A stretch of DNA of 22,566 nt from Pseudomonadota bacterium (GTDB lineage Bacteria; Pseudomonadota; Gammaproteobacteria; Acidithiobacillales; Acidithiobacillaceae), in NCBI GenBank assembly GCA_021818125.1, contig JAKAFG010000008.1, positions 1-22,566 on the forward strand. Direction: 5' to 3'. Each line of letters starts with the position of its first letter. Within the stretch, counting starts at the first letter, position 1. This document shows, piece after piece, positions 7,121 through 14,864 of this stretch. Made by a program: the position numbers and the translations under genes. The notes beneath the pieces were generated by a model. It had not been told where the DNA came from and did no database searches. It was given only the letters and a program-made list of their open reading frames with translations.

Positions 7121-8194
7121 ATGGGCGTACGATACCATCTTCGAGTTTTCAGGCTGGGGGCTTTCGGCTTCGCCGCCGCAACACTTGCGGGCTGCGCGAG
7201 CATGCCCAGCCACATGGTCGGTACGTCAGGCGGTGGCCACGGTTCGGCGATAGTGGGTTCTGCTTATTCCACCGGGCAGGATTGCCACGCGCCAGATCCT
7301 GACCCCAATGCTGCCTACAATCAACCTTATGAAATCAATGGAAATTGGTATCATCCCATGCGTGGCGATGCGGGCTTTTCCGAAAATGGCATCGCCTCCT
7401 GGTACGACCAGCAATCCTCCAGCGCGGTGACCGCCATGGGCACTGCCTTCCACGCCCGGCAAATGACGGCCGCGAGCCGAACGCTGCCGCTGCCCTCCTG
7501 CGTGCGCGTCACTAATCTGAAGAACGGACGCAGTGTCGTGGTGCTGGTTGATGATCGCGGTCCCTTTGTGAGTGGCCGCATCATGGATATGTCTTATGGC
7601 GCCGCCAGTCAGCTGGGCATGCTCAACCAGGGCACAACGCCGGTACATATTCAGGTGATTCCCAGCAGTCCAAACCCCAGCACACCGCTTCCCCAAGTGC
7701 TACCTGTGGCACAACAACGTATCGCGCCCAAGATGGCACCCGTACCGGTCTTGCACACGCCGACGGCGATATCTGTGCCCGCCTATACGCCTCCTGCCAG
7801 TGCCAACCTGACGGCCGTGGTAGACGACGCTTTTTCCAACAGCCCGGTCCGCGCCATACCTGCCGTCCAGAAGGCCCCTCCCGCTCCTGTTCCACCGCGT
7901 CGGGAAGCTGGCGCCCACACCTTACGGCGGTGGCGGCAGACACCACCGCCCGAGCAAATCTATCTGGAAACCGCAAATCCCATGGAGCTGCAGACCGCTG
8001 TCCGCGAGCGCAGCAAACTGCAAGATTTCGGCATAAGCACCGCACAGATGGTGCCAGTATCCTCCACGATCGCGGGCGGTCTATATAAAATCAAGATCGG
8101 TCCAATGGCCCCCACCGCCGCCCCGGAAGACTATGCGGCCAGTTTGCAACGCCTGCGCCTCGGCACTTTTGTAGTCAGCGAGCAGGAGGGTTAA
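7121..8194 (+). CDS. rlpA: RlpA-like lipoprotein with altered catalytic site and SPOR-like C-terminus
   Basis: 357 residues from ATG 7121, with GGAGG twelve bases upstream, a rather long spacing. The lipobox LAGC gives lipidated Cys25. The double-psi beta-barrel domain (about 88-182) has the family pattern GIASWY, TAAxRTLPLPSCVRVTNL and VDDRGPF. RlpA proteins are septal lytic transglycosylases acting on stem-less peptidoglycan, with a conserved Glu in the 'GExF' motif and a His in 'TAAHRTLP'. Here these positions are Thr108 (MGTAF) and Ser119 (TAASRTLP); Asp145 is kept. A Pro-rich linker leads to a divergent SPOR-like segment (about 280-357, LYKIKIGPM), which would target denuded glycan at the septum. 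It may be a non-catalytic binding protein. The 3' end overlaps the convergent downstream gene by 20 bases. Confidence 0.85.
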   Translation: MGVRYHLRVFRLGAFGFAAATLAGCASMPSHMVGTSGGGHGSAIVGSAYSTGQDCHAPDPDPNAAYNQPYEINGNWYHPMRGDAGFSENGIASWYDQQSSSAVTAMGTAFHARQMTAASRTLPLPSCVRVTNLKNGRSVVVLVDDRGPFVSGRIMDMSYGAASQLGMLNQGTTPVHIQVIPSSPNPSTPLPQVLPVAQQRIAPKMAPVPVLHTPTAISVPAYTPPASANLTAVVDDAFSNSPVRAIPAVQKAPPAPVPPRREAGAHTLRRWRQTPPPEQIYLETANPMELQTAVRERSKLQDFGISTAQMVPVSSTIAGGLYKIKIGPMAPTAAPEDYAASLQRLRLGTFVVSEQEG

Positions 8195-8483
8195 GGGCAT
8201 CCGCGCTCAATCTGCGTAACGGTGGCTCTCGACGCTCTCCCAATATGGCCCAGACAATCAGGATGATCCAGGCGATGCCCGACCAGCCTAAGACAATATT
8301 CAGGACCAGCACCCACAGAAAATGTTCGTGATGACGTGCTGCGGCAATAATGCTGGGGATAAAATAGATAAACAAACCGAGTATGGCACCTAATAACCAT
8401 ACCACTATATGCAGAAATATCGCCGCAATGCCCAATCCTATCAGCGCCAACACCACAATGCTTATCGCCATTAAAGTACTCAA
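8175..8483 (-). CDS. Superinfection immunity (Imm_superinfect) family membrane protein
   Basis: 102 residues, mostly hydrophobic, with about two or three membrane helices. The pattern YFIPSIIAAARHHEH followed by LNIVLGWSGIAWIILIVWA matches the superinfection immunity family (PF14373), named after phage T4 Imm, which blocks DNA entry by related phages. Chromosomal members are widespread and their role is mostly untested. The start is a TTG at 8483 with AAGGAG about eight bases upstream; the first ATG (8471) is too far from that site. The TTG overlaps the kch stop codon as TTGA, so translation is probably coupled to the potassium channel gene. Confidence 0.8.
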   Translation of the reverse strand: MSTLMAISIVVLALIGLGIAAIFLHIVVWLLGAILGLFIYFIPSIIAAARHHEHFLWVLVLNIVLGWSGIAWIILIVWAILGERREPPLRRLSADALNPPAR

Positions 8484-9727
8484 GCCGCAACTCCTTCCGC
8501 CTTAGCGGTAAATAGTTTACTGATAATGCTATCTCCTGCCAGTTCTTCGCCACTGAGCGTCAGCGCCAGCAATTCGCCGCCTAACACCTCCGGGGAGATA
8601 ATAAGGTCGGCACCGATCTGTCGCAGACGTTCCAGATTTTTACTATTCTGAACCGCCGCCACGGTTTTTCCGGGAACAGCCAACTCTTTGGCCGCAAGGA
8701 TGATAAAGGCATTTTCGCTGTCTATGACCCGCAATGCGAGAACACCAAGGGCACACCCGGCCCCCGCCTTACGCAAAACATCCAGATCCGTAGCATCACC
8801 AATCATGAGGTCTTCTTTGGCCATCCACGCATGTTCTGGCGTCACGGGAACCAGCACCAGCGCCAACAAATGGCGGGCACGCAACGCGCGATAGGTGTTC
8901 TGTGCCAACGCATTATCACCAATAATCAGATAATGGTTACGGTGACCACGCTTTTTTTCTCCCATCAGCAGGCGCTGCATCCGGCCATTTACCAGCGGTA
9001 CAACGACCGCAGAAATAGAAGTTGCGAAAACGGTGATACCCAGGATGATGATGGAGATAACAAAAAATCGGGCATCTTCGCTTTTCGGCACAATGTCCCC
9101 ATACCCCACGGTGGACATGGTAACCACGGCGAAATACAAGGCGCTCACCAGATTTTTGATAGGCGGCGAAAATCCTGCGCCCAACACATAACTGCCCAGT
9201 ACCGCATAGCTCATCAGGAGCAAAATAGAAATCGCCGCAAAGAGAGTACCTGCGGCCACGCTCGAACGCGCAAAATGGCGCCGAAACAACAGCAACGTTA
9301 CCAGGATCACGGCATTAAAGATGGTGACACCACTCCACACAAAACCATAGTGATGCAGTAACATGGCCAGCATCGCTGCCGCCAGCACCAACGTAATGGC
9401 CCAGGAAAATCGGGAGCGAAACAGCAATCCGGAGGCCATCAGTAATAAAACGATACCGACAACTGCCTCGGGTATCGTGCCCAGTGCCGATAAGAGCGGG
9501 GCTTGACTCAGGCTGGTGGATGGCGCGAGATCGGCTAGCTCCGGGAATATCTGAGTAAGGTGCGGCAACGCATTCAGGATCGCCAGCACCCCCAACAGCC
9601 CCACAGCAAGCGCCATCGGTATCTGCGGAAACCAGGCATCGAGACGCAGAACCACCCGCGTCTTAGCCGCAAAGCGAAAAAGCCGCTGCCGTAGCGACAA
9701 CCTCATCACATCGGGGATTCTGATCAT
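8480..9727 (-). CDS. kch: Kch-type voltage-gated potassium channel
   Basis: 415 residues, close to E. coli Kch (417). A hydrophobic N-terminal part with about six helices leads to the pore and selectivity filter TVGYGD (206-211), followed by DIVPKSEDARFFVISIIILG and ITVFATSIS, very like E. coli Kch. From about 265 a cytosolic RCK/TrkA-N domain begins (HYLIIGDNALAQNTYRAL); its dinucleotide loop lacks the full GxGxxG, as also recalled for E. coli Kch. It forms a tetrameric inner-membrane K+ channel. ATG 9727 has AGGGA about seven bases upstream. The gene is translationally coupled to the superinfection-immunity gene downstream. Confidence 0.9.
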   Translation of the reverse strand: MIRIPDVMRLSLRQRLFRFAAKTRVVLRLDAWFPQIPMALAVGLLGVLAILNALPHLTQIFPELADLAPSTSLSQAPLLSALGTIPEAVVGIVLLLMASGLLFRSRFSWAITLVLAAAMLAMLLHHYGFVWSGVTIFNAVILVTLLLFRRHFARSSVAAGTLFAAISILLLMSYAVLGSYVLGAGFSPPIKNLVSALYFAVVTMSTVGYGDIVPKSEDARFFVISIIILGITVFATSISAVVVPLVNGRMQRLLMGEKKRGHRNHYLIIGDNALAQNTYRALRARHLLALVLVPVTPEHAWMAKEDLMIGDATDLDVLRKAGAGCALGVLALRVIDSENAFIILAAKELAVPGKTVAAVQNSKNLERLRQIGADLIISPEVLGGELLALTLSGEELAGDSIISKLFTAKAEGVAA

Positions 9728-9930
9728 GAACAGTCCCTTATTTATGGAGACCAGACGCCGTTAAAGCGGAAATTCGGCGAGGCGATAAAATACCTTTCAG
9801 CCTCAACATCATCCACTCAGAACTGTAGCATCTTTAGGGCGTTGCAGCGACATGCCCCCCGCAAGACGGGGCGCATTGAGCTTCGAGAGAAGATTAACTG
9901 TGGTTTGCGTCTGATCCGTCAGCCGGACCG
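9728..9930. other. Intergenic region upstream of kch
   Basis: Presumably holds the kch promoter on the - strand, but no clear -35/-10 pair was found. A small inverted repeat lies around 9854-9873 (CCCCG/CGGGG when read on the - strand), without a T-run. No intact gene is seen. Together with the adjacent LysR fragment it forms a 343-base stretch free of intact genes. Confidence 0.4.
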
Positions 9931-10074
9931 AAAGTGGTGCGCATACCCGTCGTGCATCTGTTATTGGAAGGGATGGATTCCCCGCAACAGACTGATGCCC
10001 TGATCAACGGGCGCATTCAGGTGGGGATCGTGCGGAACGCTTACCATGAGTCGAGCAACTGGCACGGCTCCTAA
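9931..10074 (+). pseudogene. Remnant of a LysR-type regulator effector domain
   Basis: The frame from 9931 to the TAA at 10072-10074 reads KVVRIPVVHLLLEGMDSP, then QQTDALINGRIQVGIVRN. This fits the early effector-binding domain of LysR regulators, where the pattern is 'PxVxLxLxEMxxxxQxxALxxGxxDVGxVR'. Only about 45 codons remain: there is no helix-turn-helix upstream (stop codons at 9877 and 9895 in this frame) and the frame ends soon after the motif. It ends tail to tail with the MFS gene, overlapping it by four bases. YnfM-type exporters often have a LysR neighbour, so this may be the decayed former regulator. Recognition is by pattern only. Confidence 0.5.
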
Positions 10075-11345
10075 GAACTACCCGAACACAAATGGCCCTG
10101 GTGCGTGGCCTCTAACGGCACTAACCCTCGCAATTTCCATGCGATTGCCAAACCAATGAGCGCCATGACGCCCACCAGCCCGGCCACCCCGTTCCAACCC
10201 CAGGCCGTGTAGAGCAACCCGCCAGCCGTGCCGATGATCGCAGAGCCGATATAGTAGAAGAACAGATAGAGCGATGCCGCCTGCGCTTTGGCAAACGGCG
10301 CCCGTCGCCCGACCCAACTGCTGGCGATAGAGTGCCCGCCGAAAAATCCGAACGTCAGTGCAACGACTCCCGAAATGATCATCCACAATGCGGTCGAAAA
10401 GGTCAGCATAATACCCGCCAGTATGAGCACGAAAGCAATCCACAAGACCTTACGCCGTCCTAAACGACCCGCAATATGGCCCATCCACGGCGAGCTGAAA
10501 ATGCCGATGATATAAACGCTGAATATCAGCCCTACCGCCGCCTGACTGAAATCATAAGGGGCCGCCATCAAGCGATATCCCAGATAATTGTAAACGGTCA
10601 CAAAGATGCCCATGAGAAAAAATCCCTCGGTAAACAGCCAGGGTAATCCGGAATCTTTGAATATGTCAGAGATATGGCCGAGTTTGCGCCGCCAGCTCAA
10701 GGCGCGCGGCACAAAACGGCGCGAGGCGGGCAGTGCGCGCAAAAAGATGACACTGGCACACAAACCGGTCACGCCGATGGTGCCAATACCCACGCGCCAA
10801 CCCCAATAATTCGCCAGCACCCCCGCGAGCAAGCGCCCGGACATGCCGCCCACGGCGCTGCCACTAATATACAGCCCCATACCCAATCCGATGGATTCCG
10901 CATGCATTTCTTCATTGATATAGGTCATAGCGACCGCCGGCAAACCGCTCAAGGTCAGGCCCAGTAAAGCCCGCAAGGCCAAAAACCCATACCAGTTCGA
11001 CACGAATCCGGTGCACAGCACCAGCAGCGCCGACAAAAACAGGGAAAGCACCATGACCGGCTTGCGCCCCCAGCGATCAGACAGATTGCCCGCGAACAGC
11101 ATGGCCACCGCCAGCACTCCCGTCGTCAGCGAAAGCGACAGCGCGCTACCCGCCGCACCGACTCCGTATTCTTTGGTGAAGGCGGGCATCAGTGGCTGCA
11201 CGCAATACAGCATGCTGAAGGTGGCAAATCCCGCGGCAAACAGGGCAATATTCGTCCGCCGGAACGCCGCCGTTCCGTGATGAATGGCGCTATTTGGCGG
11301 GGCATCCGGAGACTGGGGGGTGCTATGCGTGGTGGCGAGATTCAT
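10071..11345 (-). CDS. ynfM: MFS exporter, YnfM/AraJ-like
   Basis: 424 residues with about 12 membrane helices. After a polar N-terminus of about 28 residues it follows E. coli YnfM closely: ALFAAGFATFSMLYCVQPLM, then GNLSDRWGRKPVMV (the MFS loop 2-3 motif), GLYISGSAVGGMSGRL, FTEGFFLMGIFVTVYNYLGY and SIASSWVGRRA. Such inner-membrane proton-coupled exporters pump out small molecules; the substrate here is unknown. The start ATG overlaps the stop codon of a VOC/glyoxalase fragment (ATGA), so it was probably once the second gene of a two-gene unit. It now lies 107 bases downstream of rng on the same strand and might be read from that operon. Confidence 0.85.
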   Translation of the reverse strand: MNLATTHSTPQSPDAPPNSAIHHGTAAFRRTNIALFAAGFATFSMLYCVQPLMPAFTKEYGVGAAGSALSLSLTTGVLAVAMLFAGNLSDRWGRKPVMVLSLFLSALLVLCTGFVSNWYGFLALRALLGLTLSGLPAVAMTYINEEMHAESIGLGMGLYISGSAVGGMSGRLLAGVLANYWGWRVGIGTIGVTGLCASVIFLRALPASRRFVPRALSWRRKLGHISDIFKDSGLPWLFTEGFFLMGIFVTVYNYLGYRLMAAPYDFSQAAVGLIFSVYIIGIFSSPWMGHIAGRLGRRKVLWIAFVLILAGIMLTFSTALWMIISGVVALTFGFFGGHSIASSWVGRRAPFAKAQAASLYLFFYYIGSAIIGTAGGLLYTAWGWNGVAGLVGVMALIGLAIAWKLRGLVPLEATHQGHLCSGSS

Positions 11346-11452
11346 AGCACGGACATACGGTTGGATATCTCAAGCGGGTTACCGTCTGGGTCACGAAGGT
11401 AAATGGACAGTATTGTAAAGTAAAGTGGTCCCTCTGGTGGACCCAGCCCTAG
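11342..11452 (-). pseudogene. C-terminal remnant of a glyoxalase/VOC-family gene
   Basis: Directly after the rng stop, the same frame reads on for 36 codons to a TGA at 11342-11344 and contains SIYLRDPDGNPLEISN, the hallmark C-terminal strand of the glyoxalase/bleomycin-resistance (VOC) superfamily, including the metal-binding Glu. The N-terminal three quarters of a normal protein of about 130 residues is missing and no start codon with a ribosome-binding site is present. The TGA overlaps the MFS start codon as ATGA. Best explained as a deletion that joined rng to the end of a former VOC-MFS operon. Confidence 0.7.
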
Positions 11453-12943
11453 TCACATCAGAATGATGTCGTACTGCTCCTGTGTATAAGTCGCCTCTGC
11501 CTGCACCTTGATGGGTCGGCCGATAAACTCCTCCAGCGCCGCAAGGCTGGTGCTTTCCTCGTCCAACAGCTTCTCCATGACCTGCGGGGAGGCCAGAACC
11601 ACAAAGCGTTCGGCGGGGTAGGCGCGGGTTTCGCGGACGATCTCGCGGAGGACTTCGTAGCAGATGGTTTCTGCGGTTTTCATGAAACCGCGGCCGTGGC
11701 AGTAGGGGCAGGGCTCGCAGAGGGTCTGGCGCAGACTTTCGCGGGTGCGTTTGCGGGTCATTTCCACCAGGCCCAGAGAGGATATCTGGGTGATGTTGCA
11801 GCGGGTGCGGTCGCTCTGGATGCCCTTTTCCAGCGCACGCTGGACCCGGCGTTTGTGCTCCTCGTCTTCCATGTCGATGAAGTCGATGATGATCATGCCG
11901 CCGATGTTGCGCAGGCGCATCTGCCGGGCGATGGCGGCGGCGGCTTCCAGGTTGGTCTTGAAAATGGTTTCTTCCTGATTGCGTCGTCCCACGAAGCCGC
12001 CGGTGTTGACGTCCACCGTGGTCAGCGCCTCGGTCTGGTCGATGATGAGGTAGGCACCGGACTTGAGGGTGACCCGGCTTTGCAGGGCGCGCTCAATTTC
12101 GTCCTCGACGTTATAAAGATCGAAGAGTGGACGCTCGCCGCTGTAGTGTTCAATGCGATCAGCCACTTCCGGGATGACGCCCTGACAAAAGGCCAGAGCG
12201 GCATCGACGGTTTCCCGCGAATCAATGCGTACCCTTTGGATGTTGTCGGACATCACATCACGCATCATGCGCATGGCGAGGTTGAGGTCGCTGTGAATCT
12301 GGCCGGGGGCCGGGCTGCGCTCCAGCCGGGCGCGGATGGAGTCCCACAGACGCCGGAGAAAATCGATATCTCCGGCGAAATCGGTTTCTTCCACGCCTTC
12401 CGCGAGGGTGCGGATGATGTAGCCGCCGGCCTCTTCGGGCGGGATCGCGGATTTAAGCTGCTCCTTGAGCCGGAAACGTTCTTCAGGCGATTCAATGCGG
12501 GTGGAGACGCCGATGCGCGGCACAAAGGGCATGTAAACCAGATAACGTCCTGGCAGCGTGATGCGGGTGGAGAGGCGTGCGCCTTTGCTGCCGAGGGGGT
12601 CCTTGATGACCTGCACCAACACTTCCTGCCCTTCGTGGAGCAGGGCACAGACGTTGCGGACCTCGTGGTGGCCAGCACGGGTTTCGATGTCCGTCTCGCC
12701 TTGCACTTCCTCGCTGTCATCCTGAATATCCGCGGCGTGGAGGAAGGCGGTGCGTTCCAGGCCGACATCAACGAAAGCAGCCTGCATGCCGGGCAGGACG
12801 CGGCGGACGATGCCTTTATAGATATTGCCCACTAGACCGCGATGACCGCTGCGCTCGACCTGGAGCTCCTGGAGGACGCCATTATCCACCAGCGCGACAC
12901 GGATTTCCTGGGGGGTGACGTTGATCAGCAGTTCTTCGCTCAT
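11453..12943 (-). CDS. rng: Ribonuclease G
   Basis: 496 residues from the ATG at 12943 (AGGA six bases upstream); RNase G of E. coli is 489. This endoribonuclease matures the 5' end of 16S rRNA and cleaves some mRNAs. An S1 RNA-binding domain lies at about 35-125. The catalytic metal-binding aspartates are Asp311 in TTVDVNTGGFVG and Asp354 in IIIDFIDMED. The zinc-link Cys pair CPYC is at 412-415. The C-terminus TQEQYDIILM matches the RNase G end and there is no RNase E-like extension, so it is RNase G, not E. The frame is open upstream to 12979, but that part belongs to the maf overlap. maf ends with an ATGA overlap; the maf-rng (yhdE-cafA) order is conserved in many proteobacteria. Confidence 0.95.
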   Translation of the reverse strand: MSEELLINVTPQEIRVALVDNGVLQELQVERSGHRGLVGNIYKGIVRRVLPGMQAAFVDVGLERTAFLHAADIQDDSEEVQGETDIETRAGHHEVRNVCALLHEGQEVLVQVIKDPLGSKGARLSTRITLPGRYLVYMPFVPRIGVSTRIESPEERFRLKEQLKSAIPPEEAGGYIIRTLAEGVEETDFAGDIDFLRRLWDSIRARLERSPAPGQIHSDLNLAMRMMRDVMSDNIQRVRIDSRETVDAALAFCQGVIPEVADRIEHYSGERPLFDLYNVEDEIERALQSRVTLKSGAYLIIDQTEALTTVDVNTGGFVGRRNQEETIFKTNLEAAAAIARQMRLRNIGGMIIIDFIDMEDEEHKRRVQRALEKGIQSDRTRCNITQISSLGLVEMTRKRTRESLRQTLCEPCPYCHGRGFMKTAETICYEVLREIVRETRAYPAERFVVLASPQVMEKLLDEESTSLAALEEFIGRPIKVQAEATYTQEQYDIILM

Positions 12944-13527
12944 GGATGTCCTGAGAGGCAAGGGGGGGAGAGGCCGCAAGCGGCAAGCATCTCCGCCGTT
13001 TCAAAAAGGGGCAGACCCATGACACCGCTGTAAGACCCCTGCAAGCCGCTGACAAAGACCGCGCCGATGCCCTGAACCGCATAGGCCCCGGCCTTATCAA
13101 CCGGTTCGCCGGTGTCCCAGTAGACGCGCATCTCCGCGCTGCTGAGGGGGCGCAAGCGGACGGCGCTGCTGCACAGGCGCAGGTCTACCTGGCCTCGATG
13201 GAGAACAGCGACAGCCGTATGCACTTGATGCCAGAAGCCGCCGAGCACTGTATACATTTGCATGGCTTCCTCGAAGTTGCCGGGCTTGCCGAAGGCGCGA
13301 TCGCCCAGCGCCACGACGGTGTCTGCGGCCAGGATGACGGCTTCCGGGCTTACCGTAGCCGCAGCGAGTGCTTTGCCATGGGCCAAACGCTGAGCGAGGG
13401 TGTCCGGGGTCTCGCCGGGCCGCGGGGTCTCATCCACGTCAGTGGCCAAAACCTCTGGCGCATAGCCCAACTGCTGGAGCAGGGCCAAGCGGCGTGGTGA
13501 GGCAGAGGCGAGAATTAGGCGGGTCAC
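12940..13527 (-). CDS. maf: Maf-family nucleotide pyrophosphatase (YhdE-like)
   Basis: 195 residues. Maf/YhdE enzymes hydrolyse dTTP, UTP or modified pyrimidine nucleotides to monophosphates in the cytoplasm. Visible motifs are the N-terminal ASASPRR, AADTVV with the catalytic Asp, GKPGNFEEA, and VDKAGAYAVQGIGA followed by GSYSGVMGLPL. The start is a GTG at 13527 that overlaps the preceding stop codon as GTGA, and the stop overlaps the rng ATG as ATGA, so it is coupled on both sides. The substrate choice (YhdE-type dTTP/UTP versus YceF-type m7GTP) is suggested by the neighbouring rng gene and not proven. Confidence 0.92.
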   Translation of the reverse strand: MTRLILASASPRRLALLQQLGYAPEVLATDVDETPRPGETPDTLAQRLAHGKALAAATVSPEAVILAADTVVALGDRAFGKPGNFEEAMQMYTVLGGFWHQVHTAVAVLHRGQVDLRLCSSAVRLRPLSSAEMRVYWDTGEPVDKAGAYAVQGIGAVFVSGLQGSYSGVMGLPLFETAEMLAACGLSPPCLSGHP

Positions 13528-14423
13528 GGAGTCGGGTTGGCGTTTACCAACAGCAGTTCGGCCGTGCCCGTGCCGAGGCCGGCGCCGGTAGCCAGAGCCA
13601 GCACCTTATCGGGGACACCGTTGCGGCGCAGGGTGCGGAGGATGGTTTCGGCACGTTGGGTGGCAACATTGGCACCCAAGGGCTGTGGCGCTACCCGCAC
13701 CAGTATTTCACTGGCTGCCGTCTGCTTGAGGATGCCGGAAATGGCCTGCAAACGCTGCTCGCCATCCGCGGAAAGCCGGTTGTCGCTACCGAACAGGCTG
13801 GTTACCGGCATGGTGACATGCACCCCGTCGCTGGCGGCCCGGACCTGGGCGTATACCGTCAGCGCCTTGCCATAGCCGGGCTGCGCCGTGAGCGGGCTGG
13901 TGGATACGCCTGGGATGGGTGTGGCACCCTGCTGTATCGCCATCCCGGCAAGGCGCTGCTCTTCAGACTGCAGCATCTGCTGCTGTTGCTGGATTTCGGC
14001 TTGCAGATGCCGGGTCTGGGCGCCGCTCATGGCTTTGCTCGCCAGTTGTTCGCGCAGTCTGCCGTATTCGTCCTGCAGCGACTGGTGCTGGCGGGTCAAC
14101 GACTGCACCAGTCGCTGCAGGCTGCTGAGCCGGTTTTGTTCTGCCGCCTGTTGGCGTTGTTCGTAGAGGCCAGCGAGGCGCGCATTAAAAATGGCCTGAT
14201 CGACCTGGAAAAGGGCAGGGTTGGCCTGGTCGCGAGTCATCATCTGCAGGCTGCTGTGCAGGCCGGACAAGGTGGCGGAAGGCATCGGCGGACCACTGCG
14301 CTGCGCATTTTGCAGGCGTTGGAGGGCTTGCTGCAAAGCCTGCGTGGTGGCGGTATCGGCTGCCGCCATACCGGGCAGCGCAATGAGCAGGGCTGCGGCG
14401 ATGAGGTGACGGGCGCGCATCAT
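13524..14423 (-). CDS. Periplasmic coiled-coil protein with OmpA-like C-terminal domain
   Basis: 299 residues. Signal peptide about 1-22 (IALPGMAAADTA). A Gln-rich alpha-helical, probably coiled-coil region spans about 75-165, then a Pro/Ser linker, then an OmpA-like fold from about 205: SLFGSDNRLSADGEQRL, strand ILVRV, then QRAETILRTLRRNGV. OmpA-type domains bind peptidoglycan through an Asp after the 'GhTD' strand and an Arg in 'LSxxRA'. Here the Arg is present but the Asp position appears lost (VAPQPLG), so peptidoglycan binding is uncertain. It partners with the DUF4398 lipoprotein upstream (ATGA overlap), a pairing I recall from other proteobacteria. ATG 14423 and ATG 14420 both fit the GGAGG site. 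Confidence 0.65.
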   Translation of the reverse strand: MMRARHLIAAALLIALPGMAAADTATTQALQQALQRLQNAQRSGPPMPSATLSGLHSSLQMMTRDQANPALFQVDQAIFNARLAGLYEQRQQAAEQNRLSSLQRLVQSLTRQHQSLQDEYGRLREQLASKAMSGAQTRHLQAEIQQQQQMLQSEEQRLAGMAIQQGATPIPGVSTSPLTAQPGYGKALTVYAQVRAASDGVHVTMPVTSLFGSDNRLSADGEQRLQAISGILKQTAASEILVRVAPQPLGANVATQRAETILRTLRRNGVPDKVLALATGAGLGTGTAELLLVNANPTP

Positions 14424-14857
14424 GGGGCCTCCTTGGCGATCTTCGCCTTGGTGACGTCGATTTGCTGGCGGGTCGTAGCAATCTGACTTTGCAAATTGCC
14501 GATCTGACTTTTCAGCATGGCACGCTGGCTGCCGCTGGCTGCTGCATTCAGGCGGGTCTGGATATTATCCAGCAGCACTTTGGCGAGCAGGGTCTGACGG
14601 TCGGCATACACATAATCGCCACGCGCCACCGCTTCCCGCGCGGCGCTCAGAGCCTTCTGTACCGGCGCCAGTTGCCGCGCGTTGACCGCGGGCGAGAGGG
14701 CGAGGATGCGCTCCCGGCCCGTCTGTACCGCAACGGCGTCGGAGGCGCTCTGTTGCGGGCTGACCTGCACCATCTGCGCACAGGCGCCGAGACCCAGACT
14801 CAGGGCCAGTGCCATTCCCAGGCGGGGATAGAGACTTCGGTTCCATAGCGTGTTCAC
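14420..14857 (-). CDS. DUF4398-like lipoprotein
   Basis: 145 residues from a GTG at 14857, which has GAGAGGAG about ten bases upstream. A basic N-terminus and hydrophobic stretch end in the lipobox LGAC with lipidated Cys26. The middle, QLAPVQKALSAAREAVARGD followed by YVYADRQTLLAKVLL, has the Ala-rich helical 'AxxALxxAREAxxxGDYxxA' pattern of DUF4398. The C-terminal 45 residues look like a coiled coil. The frame is open to a GTG at 14881 inside rlmH, but that gives a poor signal peptide. Start and stop are within 10 bases of both neighbours. Function unknown; probably an envelope lipoprotein acting with the OmpA-like protein. Confidence 0.7.
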   Translation of the reverse strand: MNTLWNRSLYPRLGMALALSLGLGACAQMVQVSPQQSASDAVAVQTGRERILALSPAVNARQLAPVQKALSAAREAVARGDYVYADRQTLLAKVLLDNIQTRLNAAASGSQRAMLKSQIGNLQSQIATTRQQIDVTKAKIAKEAP

Positions 14858-14864
14858 GTCAGCA

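Noticed and set aside
11696..12835. Long + strand reading frame of 379 codons inside rng
   Set aside because: It is the antisense shadow of rng, which has clear catalytic motifs; the antisense protein matches nothing recognisable.
13368..14486. Long + strand reading frame of 372 codons opposite maf and the OmpA-like gene
   Set aside because: GC-rich antisense shadow with no domain pattern, while the - strand genes have overlapping starts and stops and proper signal sequences.
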